In this document: positions 11,910 to 23,900 of the stretch, in pieces
Layout: each line of letters opens with the position of its first letter
Position numbering within the stretch: position 1 is the first letter of the stretch
Assembly (NCBI GenBank): GCA_000611775.1
Contig: KK106982.1
Coordinates: 1,844,643-1,908,642, forward strand
DNA length: 64,000 nucleotides
Direction of reading: 5' to 3'
From: Umbilicaria muhlenbergii
Lineage: Eukaryota > Ascomycota > Lecanoromycetes > Umbilicariales > Umbilicariaceae
Notes under the pieces: model-generated
Database searches by the model: none
Seen by the model: only the letters and a program-made list of their open reading frames with translations
What the model was told of the DNA's origin: nothing
Translations under genes and position numbers: made by a program

Positions 11910-13102
11910 CTAGTCCTTGTTCGTCATGACCATCAACCGGACCTCGATACTCTCTCTTGGCGGAGCAGTCGCGGTCGCCTTGGGATTATCGAAAGCCGCG
12001 TGTGGCGGCCCCGCTGCGGACAGTTCAGTATGTGGAAGAAGCATCTTGCTGCAAAGACTTCTCGAAACGTACCAGGATGAGTGGGATCCCATTCCGAGTC
12101 CCACGTGACGAACACCAAGGCCTCGTCGCAAGACTGGTCGGACAGCCAATACCAGCGGTGTTCTGGCCGGTATTTCAGATACAGGCCTTCGCCGATGTGG
12201 TCGGCGTGGATCTTGTCGCACTCGACCATGTCGGCGTTGTCGACGGATTGCCGGTCGCAGAGGGCGAGGGGCGAGTCCTCGACCACGGGTATGAGGGGCC
12301 TCCAAACACTGGTGGCGGTCAGATGAGAGTACATTGCTGTCATGCTCTCGGGGTGATGTGTACTCACTTGACAAACCGGATCCTCCAAGTCCCATCATCG
12401 TACTTCTGGAGCTCATCCTTGCCCAAATACCTCCTCAGCCTCGCATCACCTCCATTCGGAGAATCATCTATTTCCCATCAGCGCCTCCTGCTCACAGCCG
12501 GGGAAAACCCCTCCCATGGTGAATCGACCCACCAAAATGCACCACATGCGCCGGATTCAGCGCGTTGGACCGCTCCGGCTTCGTGTAGTCGTACACATTA
12601 ATCTGTTTCTTCCCCGTAGACTTCCGATACTGCTCCATCATCAGACCCCCATCCCATCCTATTCCCCCCGCCTCCCCCGGGGTTGGCGAAATAATTCAGA
12701 ACTCACCCGCCAGTCGAAACAAATGACCTCCTCCCCGCCCAACTGCTCCTGCACCATCCCAATCGTCTCCTCCAGATACGCCTGCAATTTCCCATTCCCC
12801 TCCGCCTCGCCGCAGTCCTTTCCCTGCAGCGCGTGCAGCGACGGGTAGCGCACATACTTGAAGCCCGTCGTTTCGTAGCCCAAAGTCAGGTCGGCTGCGG
12901 AGCGCAGGTCGCGCACGCGGATGTGGTGGCGCTCTTCGAACTCGCAGTTTGATTTCGGGAGGTGCGCGGGGGTTTCGCGCCAGACTTCGAAGGGTTTTTC
13001 GGTTTCGTACAGCGGGAGGTCGGCGAGGAAGTGGAAGGAGATGGAGGGGAGGTCGTTGCGGGAAGAGGAGAGGGAGGTGGAGTCGGTGCTAGAGACGGAC
13101 AT
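11910..13102 (-). CDS. asaB/CmcJ-family hydroxylase/desaturase, copy 2
   Basis: Second member of the same oxygenase family, 310 residues in five exons: 13102-12707, 12629-12533, 12467-12368, 12308-12073 and 12013-11910. Spliced landmarks: EEVICFDWR, the central INVYDYTKPERSNALNPAHV, an HxD motif (His163-Phe-Asp165), GTWRIRFVNVWRPL, EDSPLALCDRQS, HRWYWLSDQS, and a C-terminal PPRESIEVRLMV with the conserved Arg. Exons 2 and 3 are 97 and 100 bases long, exactly as in the copy at 8229-9395, and all four introns have the same phase (0,1,2,1). The two are therefore ancient paralogues, although the proteins have diverged widely; copy 2 has a longer N-terminus and a tyrosine/lysine-rich central insert closer to the usual family. 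It probably acts on the polyketide made by the neighbouring PKS. Confidence 0.87.
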
Positions 13103-13712
13103 TTTCGGTGGGTTTTTGGGGGATGGGGGGGGGTGCTGAGGCGATTGTGGGAGGGACGCTGAAGGCTGGAGTTTGGGGATGGAGGATAGATGGTTGGGGA
13201 TGGGGATGCTCGTGGACTGGGACTGGAGGTTGGGAAATATGGGAGGACGGGGGTGGTCAGCGTTCAGCGTTCATGCTGCATCTCACTCACCCCGGGGCCC
13301 CAAGCCCCACATTCGGTGCATGGAACTGCGCCGTAGTCGTACGGCACGTGAAATGTGCATGGGTGGGCTTCTAGCCCCACTCGAAGTGTTGGAATGGAGT
13401 AGCGGGGCAGTGCTTACAGTAAGGTAATCAAGGCGGACACCAGCGGCGACCCGTGCCAACCCTAGCTTGGCTTTTCCACGCTGAAATCTCCCATCAGGTA
13501 TGGAGGTGTCCTTGATCGCTGCGGATTTTGCCAAAGGTGTGTTGCTTTGCCGTGATGTTGTTTCTTTTCTCGACGCCGCGGCGCTGCGTCACTGATTGTC
13601 ACAAGAGAGAACGACTGTTACTTCGATATGTACACCAGGAGTTAACCCCTGCATATGAACATAGCCTAGATAGCTGATTAAATTAAACATTTTATCCCAA
13701 GGAGCCCTAAGC
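13103..13712. other. Intergenic region, asaB-like copy 2 / MFS gene
   Basis: 610 bases upstream of asaB-like copy 2 and downstream of the MFS gene, both minus-strand. The part next to the oxygenase (13110-13260) is very G-rich on the plus strand, i.e. C-rich on the coding strand, as in many fungal pyrimidine-rich promoters. No further gene seen. Confidence 0.5.
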
Positions 13713-15844
13713 CTAGCCCTTCGCGTCTAGAGTATGGAGCTCATCACTGGCCCCTTTTTTCCCATCCAACAGTCCCTGCTCCGTGTGGTGTCCACGATCT
13801 AAGCTTACCTTCCTGACAAAGAAGCTGCCCACCAACGCAACCGCGCATAGCCCGCACATAACAGCATAGACAACCTTTAATGAGTCCGCATACGCCTGTA
13901 TGAGCGCCCTCTTCTCAACTCCGTCCGGCAGCGTTCGGATCCACGGCACCAATCCAGCCGCATCTTTGGAGTACTCGGCCGCGTTAGCCGCCAGCGACGG
14001 CACTTTCAGCAAACGCTGCTTCATCTGGTTCTGAAACGTGACGCCGCAGATGGCGACGCCGACACACTGGCCCAGGCAGCGGAAGAAGACGAACATGGTG
14101 ACTGCGAAAGCCATGCTGCTATCTTCCGACGCCGTCTGGTTAATGAACGAGAGGGACGTGTAGAGGAAACCGAGGCCTATACCCGCAACTAGAGTGAGGA
14201 AGATCCATTGCACCGTTGTGGTGTTGACGTCTAGTAAGCACGTCACACCGCACCCAATGGTGGCAGCGAGCCAGCCCACCCAGGTCACGGCGCGGAAATC
14301 GCCGGTCTTGGTTATGATGATTCCGGATATGATCGAGACGGGAGCGACAGTGAAGGTGGCTGGGAAAAGAGCTACTCCGGCAAGGATCGGGTTGTATCCC
14401 TTCACCACTTCGTAATAGAGAGGTAGGAAGTAGAGCGCACCGTAGACGATCAAGGCGTTGATGAATGTGGCGAATAGCGAGTAGGCCATGTTGTAGCTGC
14501 TGAGAAGATCGAGCCGTAACGTCGGTTCCGATGCTACGTATTTCTCGTAGACACAGAATCCAACGACGCCAGCCACGCCAAGCAGTAGGGGAACGATGGT
14601 CTGCCACGCTCCCCAGGGGTATTGGACACCGCCCCAAGTCACGGGGATGAGGAAGCTGGTCGTGGCGGCGATAAAAATGGCATTGCCGAGCCAGTCGACA
14701 CGCTTGAATTTCTGCATTGTTGAGCCGGGAATCGTCCTGAGTCTCATGAAGAGGGGGACCATAACTAATGCGATGCCAGCGAAGGGTAGGTTAATCCAGA
14801 AGATCCATCTCTGAGTCGTTTGCAATCGTTAGCATCAATACGACAAAATGCACTATTGATTGTCCTAAGACCAGAGACCTCTTAAAGTACTCATTCAGCG
14901 ACTCATGCTTTCTGGTAAAGTACGCGTTGAAAAGGTAACGATAGCCTTACATTTCAACGCCATGTACATGGAGTATGTAACTTCGTCTCAAGCGCTTCAT
15001 CTCATCTCGTCCAAGGATAGTGGTAGAAAGACTCACCCAGCTGGTTTCATATGACAACGCACCTCCAATGACTGGACCTGACACCGAACCAAGTGCCCAG
15101 ATCCCTCCAATTATGCCGAAATAAGTTCCGCGCAGCCGCATGGGTACGAGATCAGTAATGATGATATCGTTAAGCAAAATAACCCCACCGCCCCCGACGC
15201 CTTGGATTGTGCGGCCAAGAAGCATGACAATGTAGTTCTGTGCTAGACTCGAGATCACGATGCCAGCAGTAAAGAACACAATGCAGAATAGCAGCGTTGG
15301 CATGCGGCCGAATATGTGCGACAACGCTCCCATCGGGAGTAAAAAGATGGTCGAACTTAGTAGAAAGCTGGTTCCGGTCCAGAAGGCTTCGATTGCAGTG
15401 CCATGAAGGGCAGCTGCCATGGTCTAGAGAAGGAGTCAAATCATTTATCAGAGAGGCATTAAAAACGGCGTAAAGAACGACATTATGCATGGAAGAAAAG
15501 ATAGATACAGTGAGGAGGGTGCCGAATTGACGAACCGGCAATGCAACTGATACAGACGTGCCATCCAACGCGACCATCATAGCAAGAATAGCGAGTGACG
15601 CGAATGCCATGTAGAAGCGATACCCCGGCTTGAAGCTGCCGCTGCCACCAGCAGCATCGGCAGCATCGGCAGCACCACGGATCCGAGGAACTCCATAGAT
15701 GGCATCATATCTGCTCCCCCTCTTTTGTTCGTACGTGAAGTCGTCCTTAATAGTTCTGACTTCCTCAACCTCTTCGACGTTGGTCTGCAGTATCAGAGTG
15801 GATGAAGACGCCAAGAAGCTATGCTGAATTGGGTTAAAATCCAT
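13713..15844 (-). CDS. MFS drug:H+ antiporter-type transporter (14-TM)
   Basis: Plasma-membrane exporter of the major facilitator superfamily, likely for the cluster's product. Three exons, 15844-15536, 15423-15037 and 14810-13713, give 597 residues. A polar N-terminal tail of about 75 residues, with a short alanine-aspartate repeat, precedes the first helix (YRFYMAFASLAILAMMVALD). MFS signatures: LDGTSVSVALP in TM1, the LLGRTIQGVGGGGV motif, and a TM5 antiporter-type GSVSGPVIGGAL. About 14 hydrophobic helices follow, as in DHA2/DHA14 families that carry mycotoxins. Intron 2 (15036-14811) is about 226 bases, four times the local norm; the splice still gives the expected family join ...YETSW-RWIFWINLPF. 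Transcribed away from the PKS across a shared 2.1 kb region, which suggests co-regulation. Confidence 0.93.
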
Positions 15845-17952
15845 AGTGGCACAAAGGGCATGGATGGCATCGGACGGGGGAGAGGAGGAATGGATTGATG
15901 GTCAGGTCAAAACCAAGTTGTCTTTGAAAGGGAAACATGTTATGTGAGGTGCACTTGCACACAGCAAGGACCGAGAAAGTGAGAAGCATCAAAAATGAAC
16001 TGGGCTGAGGAGGCCGGACGGCGTAGCTGTTGCTCCGCCGGCCCATCTCACCGAGTAAGGACGCAATTGAAGGACCAGGCGGCTCTGACAAACGAAGGCT
16101 ACGAAGAAAGCAGCACCAGGCACCACCAAAATAGCTGTTGATGTCAGCGTGGAGACACTCGCCAACATCTCGGCAACTGAAAGAGGCGATGTGAAGGTGT
16201 GCTGGGAACCAACAGTCCGATCTGGAGGCGGGCTTGATGCCGGATCCAGCGCGCGATGGCTTCCAGCTGATGTAACCCTCGCTCCGACTCAGCTGACGGT
16301 AGGTACTAGTACTCGTCCTCTACCGGTCCGGAGAAGTGCTTCAGGGCGGAGTAGCAGGAACAGGACCTCGGTGTAATCAACCTGCTAACCCAGTTTAGAC
16401 TTTTGCCGGCCACGAGGTTATGAGCCGACAACCGAGATTCCGCAATCCCAGTGTCCGACCCGTAACCGCCCACGCCATCTCACCATCTCACTCTTTCTAA
16501 TCAACCCCACGCGCCGCAACCTGATTTCGCAAAACATGCTGGCATCGGCTTGTTTTCCCTAGATGAGGCATGCTATTTCCACGTGTGCCTGCAGGTCTCA
16601 AACACGTAATCCTGCGGTACCCCAAGACGCCCACCGTTTTGGGTCATGTCGGCCGTGTTCCTCGGGCTCCGACCTCTACGGAGACGGAAGGCGTAGTCAT
16701 GGCCTGACGCTCTGAGCCTGGGTCTAGGTGAGGGTCAGTAAGAATATACGTTCTCGGCTGTTGATTCTTGTGAGCTCAACTTGTGGATTCAGCTTCGGCG
16801 CTCAGGGTGACTAATTTTCAGTCTTACTATCTCACTGCTTTGCCGTACGCCATCGTTTGAAGGAAATACGCTGTTGGTTGCGTTTCGAAGATCTCTTTAG
16901 CTGTTAAGGCTACTGTTGCTGTTCGTGAGCTTTGACTGTCAGCTCCAGTTCGCCTTGTCTCGAAACGTCTTGTCTCAAACTGCCTTGTCTCGAAAGTGTA
17001 GGCCGGCGTGTGGATGCACGTCCCGGCCTTTACATTCCCGTTGGCTCGGACATATCGTGGAATGGATTGGTCCATTTGATTCTAGGCATCAGAGATCTTG
17101 ACGTCAAAGAGTATTCAATATCCCTTCTGCTCCATGAGCTTGTCCAACATCGGCTCCACTTTCTTAGCCACCAACATCCCTAACTCCACGTTTTGCAAGA
17201 AAACCCCTGCATACCCGTCTTTACCGGGTTTCCTTAGTTTTTCTCTCTATTGTGACCATGCCGAATTCCACGTGCCGTATGTGGCGGAGGTTTTTGTTTC
17301 GCGCCGTGTGCCTGCTTTCTACTAATCAGCCTACGTTACGGCAAAGAAGTCCACAAGGGTCTTGGGTAGGCTTTCGGCTTCCCTGGACAAATGAAGCCTA
17401 CTCAGGCCATCTTCCGATTCAATAGCCGTGGGAGGATTTTGCCCGGGTGCTCGTAGGTCAAGGGTCAATATTGCAAGCCACAGGAAGGCAAAAAGACTCT
17501 AGAAAAGTCATGGAATTTGAAGGAATACCACCAGCCGCACAGCCCTCTTCTAGATCCCAAACCCATGGGGGAGTGGACGAGCCAATGGCAGGTTGTGTCT
17601 CACCTTTTGAGTCACAGCCTATGGTAGAGAAAGAGCCAATAAGGGACGACGGAGATGTTCGTAGGATGGCTGAGGTGAGCATTTGTTATGAAATATTCCA
17701 GGCACAGCCTTCAAGCTGAATCCTCTCAGTCATGGTGCCACTTAATTTAGCAGGTTAATGTAACCCTAAGTTTATTGGTTGTTGCCTTTTAGCGAACCGT
17801 ATGAAGAGAACAGCTGATAGGAGAGTATCAACTTCACTTAAGCATAAAATGCCCAGCAATGCTCTCGATCTCATAAAGGCAAGCATGTATAGATATATGG
17901 CATGAGCTCCCCTTTTTTGCATATTGTTCCAACGATCAGTCAAACTCCCATA
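15845..17952. promoter_or_regulatory. Divergent intergenic region between MFS and PKS genes
   Basis: The two start codons lie 2.1 kb apart on opposite strands. A TATA-like stretch (TATAGATATATGG, 17888-17900) lies about 55 bases before the PKS Met at 17953 and directly abuts an alternative in-frame ATG at 17902, which favours 17953 as the start. Three copies of CTTGTCTC occur at 15-base spacing (16954-16991). A 90-codon open frame (17447-17719) is present but has no convincing gene structure. No transcription-factor gene for the cluster was found here. Confidence 0.55.
16954..16997. repeat. Three CTTGTCTCRAA motifs at 15-base spacing
   Basis: CTTGTCT begins at 16954, 16969 and 16984, followed by CGAAA, CAAAC and CGAAA. 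Two copies contain TCTCGAAA, a half-palindrome of the sort bound by fungal zinc-cluster activators. Location about 1 kb from both the MFS and PKS starts makes a regulatory role conceivable but unproven. Confidence 0.5.
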
Positions 17953-20900
17953 ATGGAGCGAGATTACTCAGCGTCGTCGAGCAGTGGTGATTCGAATGGG
18001 GAACCACTTCCTCAGTCGATGTCGAGCCAGTCTCCCCTCTCTTGGAGTGATGAGGAGTTCCCTGGACGAATGGTGGCAGATCCATCTGTCATTTGTGGCA
18101 TGGCCGGTCGATTCCCAGGAGCTACCAGCACGAGTCAGCTTTGGAAAGTCCTGGCCGAGAAAAGGGACCTTCAGAGGAAGATACCAGAAGACCGTTTCAA
18201 CGTGAATGCCTATTATCATCCGCAGGGTACCAACAAGGGGACAGTATGTACAGCTCTCTCTGAAGCCCCAAGCTTCTGACGGCATTTAGACAAATGTGAA
18301 ACACGGATACTTCCTCGACCAAGGCCTTGATCTTTTCGATAATGAATTCTTTCGCATCTCGGGCAAAGAGGCTGAGTCGATGGATCCGCAGCAAAGGTTA
18401 TTGTTAGAGGTGGTATATGAAGCATTAGAAGACGGTGAGTCCAAGTTCTGAAGCCCCTGCCATGTCGGACTTGGCTCAAGTCGTACCTTTAGCCGGCATT
18501 ACTCTTGATGAGATCAGCGGCACTCGAACATCAGTGTATTGCGGTTCCTTTTCAAACGATTACAATGCATTAATGACCAAGGACCTCGCACAGTACCCCC
18601 GGTATGCCGCGACCGGAGTGGGCAACGCTGTCTTGTCAAATCGAATTTCATACTACTACAATCTCCACGGGCCAAGCTTAACCATTGACACTGCATGCTC
18701 TTCTTCCTTGGTCTGTTTCCATTTAGGTAATACGTCGCTTCAAAGTCATGAATCAGACATTTCCATTGTGGCAGGGTCGGCACTTCATTTCGAACCCAAC
18801 TACTTTGTTACCTTGGCTGACTTTGGAATGCTGTCGAGCGATGGCCGTTGCCGCACATTTGATGCTGATGGTACTGGTTATGCCCGTGGCGAAGGCGTCT
18901 GTGCTGTCGTTTTGAAGCGGAGAAGCGACGCGGAAGCAGCGCGGGACCCAATCAAGGCAGTTGTACGTGGGACGGGTTCAAACCATGACGGTCTGAAAAA
19001 CGGTTTGACAATCCCAAATGGGGAACAACAAGCGCGGCTTGTGAGGCAAACCTATAAGGAGGCCGGGCTCGACACGGCTGACACTCAGTACTTTGAGGTA
19101 AGTCATCGGCCATGCCTTACCAATTGAGAACAAGCTGACAGCTTGGAAGGCACATGGTACAGGCACAAAGATCGGAGATCCTATAGAAGCGAAAGCTATA
19201 GGATCTATCTTCGCATCAGATCGAGGCGAGCCACTCATCGTTGGCTCAATTAAATCGAACCTGGGGCATCTTGAGGGTGCTTCAGGTTTGGCCGGTATAA
19301 TCAAAGCAACTATGTGTGTCGAATCAGCCAAAATTCTGCCCAACATGCACTTCCACAAACCAAATCCTGAGATAGACTTCGGAAGCCTCAAAATTCAAGT
19401 TCCTACGGAACTTATGGATTGGCCGACTGGGAGCGGCATACGTCGAGCAAGCGTCAACTCTTTCGGCTACGGAGGAAGTAATGCCCACGTGATCCTCGAG
19501 AACTATCGCTCAAGAATGAGACCAATAATTACAGACGTTCAACTTTATCACGGCAACCTTGTCGAACACAGACCCTTTTTGATACCTTTAACATCGCACA
19601 CCGAGCAGGCCTCCAAGATTCTGGTAGCAGACCTTAGCGTCTATTTACACCAGCACTCTGATGTCAAAGCCTCCGATCTTGCCTACAGCTTAAGCACTAG
19701 ACGCTCGATGCATCGATACCGCTCCTTCGCCATTGGCTACGACCGGGACTCTATCGTGAAAAATCTTGCAGAGCCAAACCCTACTGCGAAATGGACCAAA
19801 GCTTTGAAAGGCAGCCCTAGGGTTGGATTTGTTTTCACCGGACAAGGAGCTCAATGGCACGCCATGGGAAGGCAGCTAATAGAGCACTCTTTGGTCTTCA
19901 AACAGACGCTGGAGAGATGTGACGAGATACTGCAGCGTCTCCCAGATTCGCCTGACTTCTCTTGCGTCGACGAGCTTCTGAGATCCGAAGCGGACTCTCA
20001 ATTATCTCAAAGCCTGATTTCTCAGCCGGTTTGTGCCGCCCTACAACTAGCCATTGTCGACCTTCTGGTAGCCTGGGGCATCAAACCATCTGCCGTGATC
20101 GGGCACTCCTCTGGTGAGATCGCCGCCGCATATTCTGCAGGAATTCTATCATTCGAGAATGCCATAATTTGCGCATACTACAGAGGATTGTACATGTCAA
20201 AGGGCCTGGGTACCTCTGCTTCACCTCGAGGTGCAATGTTAGCAGTAGGTTTGACAGAAAATGAAGCAAAACTTGAGCTCAAGCCCTATTCCGGTCGCAT
20301 ATCCCTGGCGGCCATCAACAGTCCTTCAAGCCTTACATTCTCCGGAGACGAGGACGCTGTTCTGGAATTACAACAATCCCTCGACGAAAGGAAAGTCTTT
20401 GCTCGACGGCTCCGGGTGGAGCAAGCGTTCCATTCCCATCACATGTTACCGCTAGCCCCTGGCTTTGAACAAGCATTATCCAACCGGCCGGGATTTGAAG
20501 TTCACCCTGCCAAATGTCAGCTGTTCTCCAGCGTTACCGCACGGGACTCTAGTGCTAGGAAAATGGACGCAACCTACTGGGCTATGAATATGACTGACGT
20601 TGTCAGGTTCTCCGATGCTTTGACTGGTATCCTACTGGACATGAACGATGAGCAAAACATCGATACACTCATTGAGATAGGCGCCCATCCCGCTCTTCAG
20701 GGCCCATGCAAACAACTTTTGAAGACCCTCGATCTGAACATACCATATATTGCGTCCTTATCTAGAGATATACCAGCCTTCGAAAGCCTTCTGGCAGCAG
20801 CAGGACAACTGTTTGCACTTGGATATCCGGTCGATTTGGCTGCTGTGAACAGCACCCTATCTACACATAGCAATGGTCAGTCCTCCACAATAGTGGCCAC

Positions 20901-23900
20901 TGGGAGAAAGCTTCAAGGTCTTCCCACCTATTCCTGGGATCGCAAGAAGTTCTGGGCCGAGACCCGGGTCATCAAAGAACAACGACTCCGAAAGCAGCGT
21001 CACTCAGTACTGGGGTTTTCGGTTGCAGGAGCTCCTGGAAGCCACCCTAGATGGCGGAACTACCTCCGTCGAAGCGAATTGCCATGGTTGTCTCAACACG
21101 TTGTCGATGGCAAAGTTATATTCCCAGCTGCGGGCTATATGTCCATGGCTATTGAAGCAATCGCCATTTTGTCTCCAGGTTTCAAAGACATCAAACTTCG
21201 CGATGTCATGTTCAAGTCCGCTCTGACAATCTCTGACAGTGACGCAGGCACAGAAGTGGCTCTCGAACTCGAGCCTCTCGCCACTTCAGCCAAAAGCACA
21301 TCAAACACGTGGTATAGGTTTGTTGTCTTCTCTTTTGACGACAACTTCCGAACCATAGAGCACTGCCATGGACTCATATCTGCAGAGAAGGGTACCCCGG
21401 CTCCAGTTGAGACTTTGGATTCACAACGTGGTTTCGCAGAACTCCAGAGAATAGCAGACTGCCGAAGGCCACAAGCAGCACACTACAAGAAACTACACAA
21501 GCTAGGCCTTCAGTATGGAGAAGACTTCCAGTTGATTGCCGACGATATTGAGAGTGGCGGAGGATTGGCAATAGCACCCCTCACTTTCCGGCCCGCAAAT
21601 GTTATCACCACACCAGCTGATAGTTGCATACTGCACCCCACTGTCCTTGACGCATCTTTCCACGGGATTTCTGCAGCTATAGAGAACCTTGTCGGACGAC
21701 CAACAAATGAGATCTTCATTCCCACATTTGTCCGATCTATGACCGTATCTGGAGTCCTTAATGAGACGAAATATAGTCTGGATCACCAGGACTTCTGGGT
21801 AAAGACAGAGACCAAGCTTCCAGGATCTCGCGTGGCGATCAATCACCTTTCCATTCAGTCTGATCGCTCAAATGACGTTCTTGTGGATATGCAAGGTTTC
21901 GAAATGACTGCGCTCGGAAACGACTCAGCAGCTGAGGAGGCTGAACGGGCTCTGTTCTTCAAAATCAACTGGCGACCAGCCTTCGATCAACTCGGGCAAA
22001 ACAACTGTTGGAGTTCCTTCAGCAGTATTGCAGACGTGATGGACACATTCGCTCATCAGTTTCCTGATTCGAACATCCTTCATATAACTGCAACTATCTC
22101 ATCCACCAAGGATGTTCTCAGCCATCTCGGGGGGTCGCCGGGTATGCGTCGCCGTTTCCGCAGCATTACGCCTTACTCACACTCGGGCAACCTTGTAGAG
22201 TCTAAAAAAGAATTGGAAACAAACTGGCCCGGTGTCATCGATTTCGAAGAGCCCAAGGAGAGCCAATTTGATCTGGTAATCCTTAGCGAACACATCGACC
22301 GTGACATTGGCCCATTACTTAAACCTGACGGTCTCGTCATTGCTGACGGAGTAGCATTCGATTGCTGTGGCTTTGTTGAGGTCTTCCGGAGCGGAAAATT
22401 CAGCGCATGGCGAAAGACTACTATCGTCCCCGCAGCAATCGATGAAGGCTTGACCCTGGTAGTACCTGCCACATGTTCCGGAAGGACCAGGTCCATTGCT
22501 TCCACAATCCGAGCAACGTACAACGGTTCAGTGGCAGAAGTGACTTTGACAGAATTCCTTAACCATCCGTTGCGCGGCCAGGATATTATATCCCTTGCAA
22601 GTCTGGATGAGGATGTATTCTTCGACCAGTCTGCAGCTGAGACAAGCCAATTCCAGGCAATACAAAAGCTTCTGACCAGCTCCGGGAAGAATGTCGTATG
22701 GCTCACGAGTAGTGCAACGCATGAAACAGATAACCCAGCACAAGCCATGATCTTAGGGCTTCTCAGGACGGCTCGAAGCGAGAATGAGCACATAAGAGCT
22801 GTTTCATTTGATCTTCCTCGAAACTGCGACATTGCACGCAGCAGCAAATATGCCTTAGCGTTACTTGATCGAGCGATTGCGGAAGACGAGGTGGCCGAGC
22901 GAGAAGGCCTGCTCCTCATTCCGCGGATGGAGATCGATGAGGCTCTCAACAAGAAGCTACCAAATCCTGGCAATCGACAAGCCCAATTTGAACCATTCCG
23001 ACAAGCCCAGAGCCCTCGAAAGCTGGCACTGAAGGTTGGAAAAATTGGGCTGCTGGATACCCTGGCTTTCGAGGACGATGACGATGTCATCGACTCATCT
23101 GATCTTGGGGACGACGATGTCGAGATTGAGGTCAAAGCCTCGGCCTTGAACTTCAGGGATATTGCTGCGGCCATGGGCATTATCGATGACTATCGGCTGG
23201 GTGATGAATGCTCTGGAGTGATTCTCCGAACAGGACGTAATGTGAGAGCATCTGATCTTAAGCCGGGTGATTGTGTTCTGGCCTCCAGGCCAGGCCAAGG
23301 CGCTCATCGGTCAATTGTTCGAAACCCTGCTGTCCTTTGCCACAAATTGGGCGACGTGAGCTTCGTTAACGCGACAGCTTTTGGAGCAGTTTTCATCACA
23401 GCATATTACTCGTTGATGGAAGTTGCACGCCTGCAGCCGGGAGAGTATTGCTTGATCCATTCCGCAGCCGGAGGTGTGGGACAGATGGCTATACAAATTG
23501 CCCAGCTGGTTGGTGCGAAAGTCATTGCAACGGTTGGTTCTCAGCAGAAGCGTGACTTTCTCAAGGAGAGGTTTTCGTTGCAAGATGAGATGATTTTCTC
23601 ATCTCGAGATTCTTCCTTCGCTGATGGAGTGGAAAAGGTCACTAATGGACGAGGTTGTGATGTTGCACTCAACAGTCTTGCAGGAGAGCTTCTTGTTGAG
23701 ACTTGGAGATGCATCGCTCCATTCGGTCGACTAATCGAGATTGGGAAAAGGGACATCCATGAAAACACCAAGCTTGACATGGATCCTTTCCGGAAGAACG
23801 TCATGTATGCGTCCGTGGATCTCATCACAGCATACCATCATAACAAACCGCTTTTGTCACGCCTTCTTCGAATATCAATGGAGCACGTCGCTGAGGGCAA

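Noticed and set aside
17447-17719. 90-codon open frame in the MFS/PKS intergenic region as a separate gene or an upstream PKS exon
   Set aside because: Its first ATG is internal, no zinc-cluster or other motif is present, and splicing its GTGAGC donor to the acceptor before the PKS start gives the wrong frame.
22173-23180. 335-codon minus-strand open frame
   Set aside because: It lies wholly antisense inside the ER-side part of the PKS coding exon and is Ser/Arg-rich; a codon-bias shadow.
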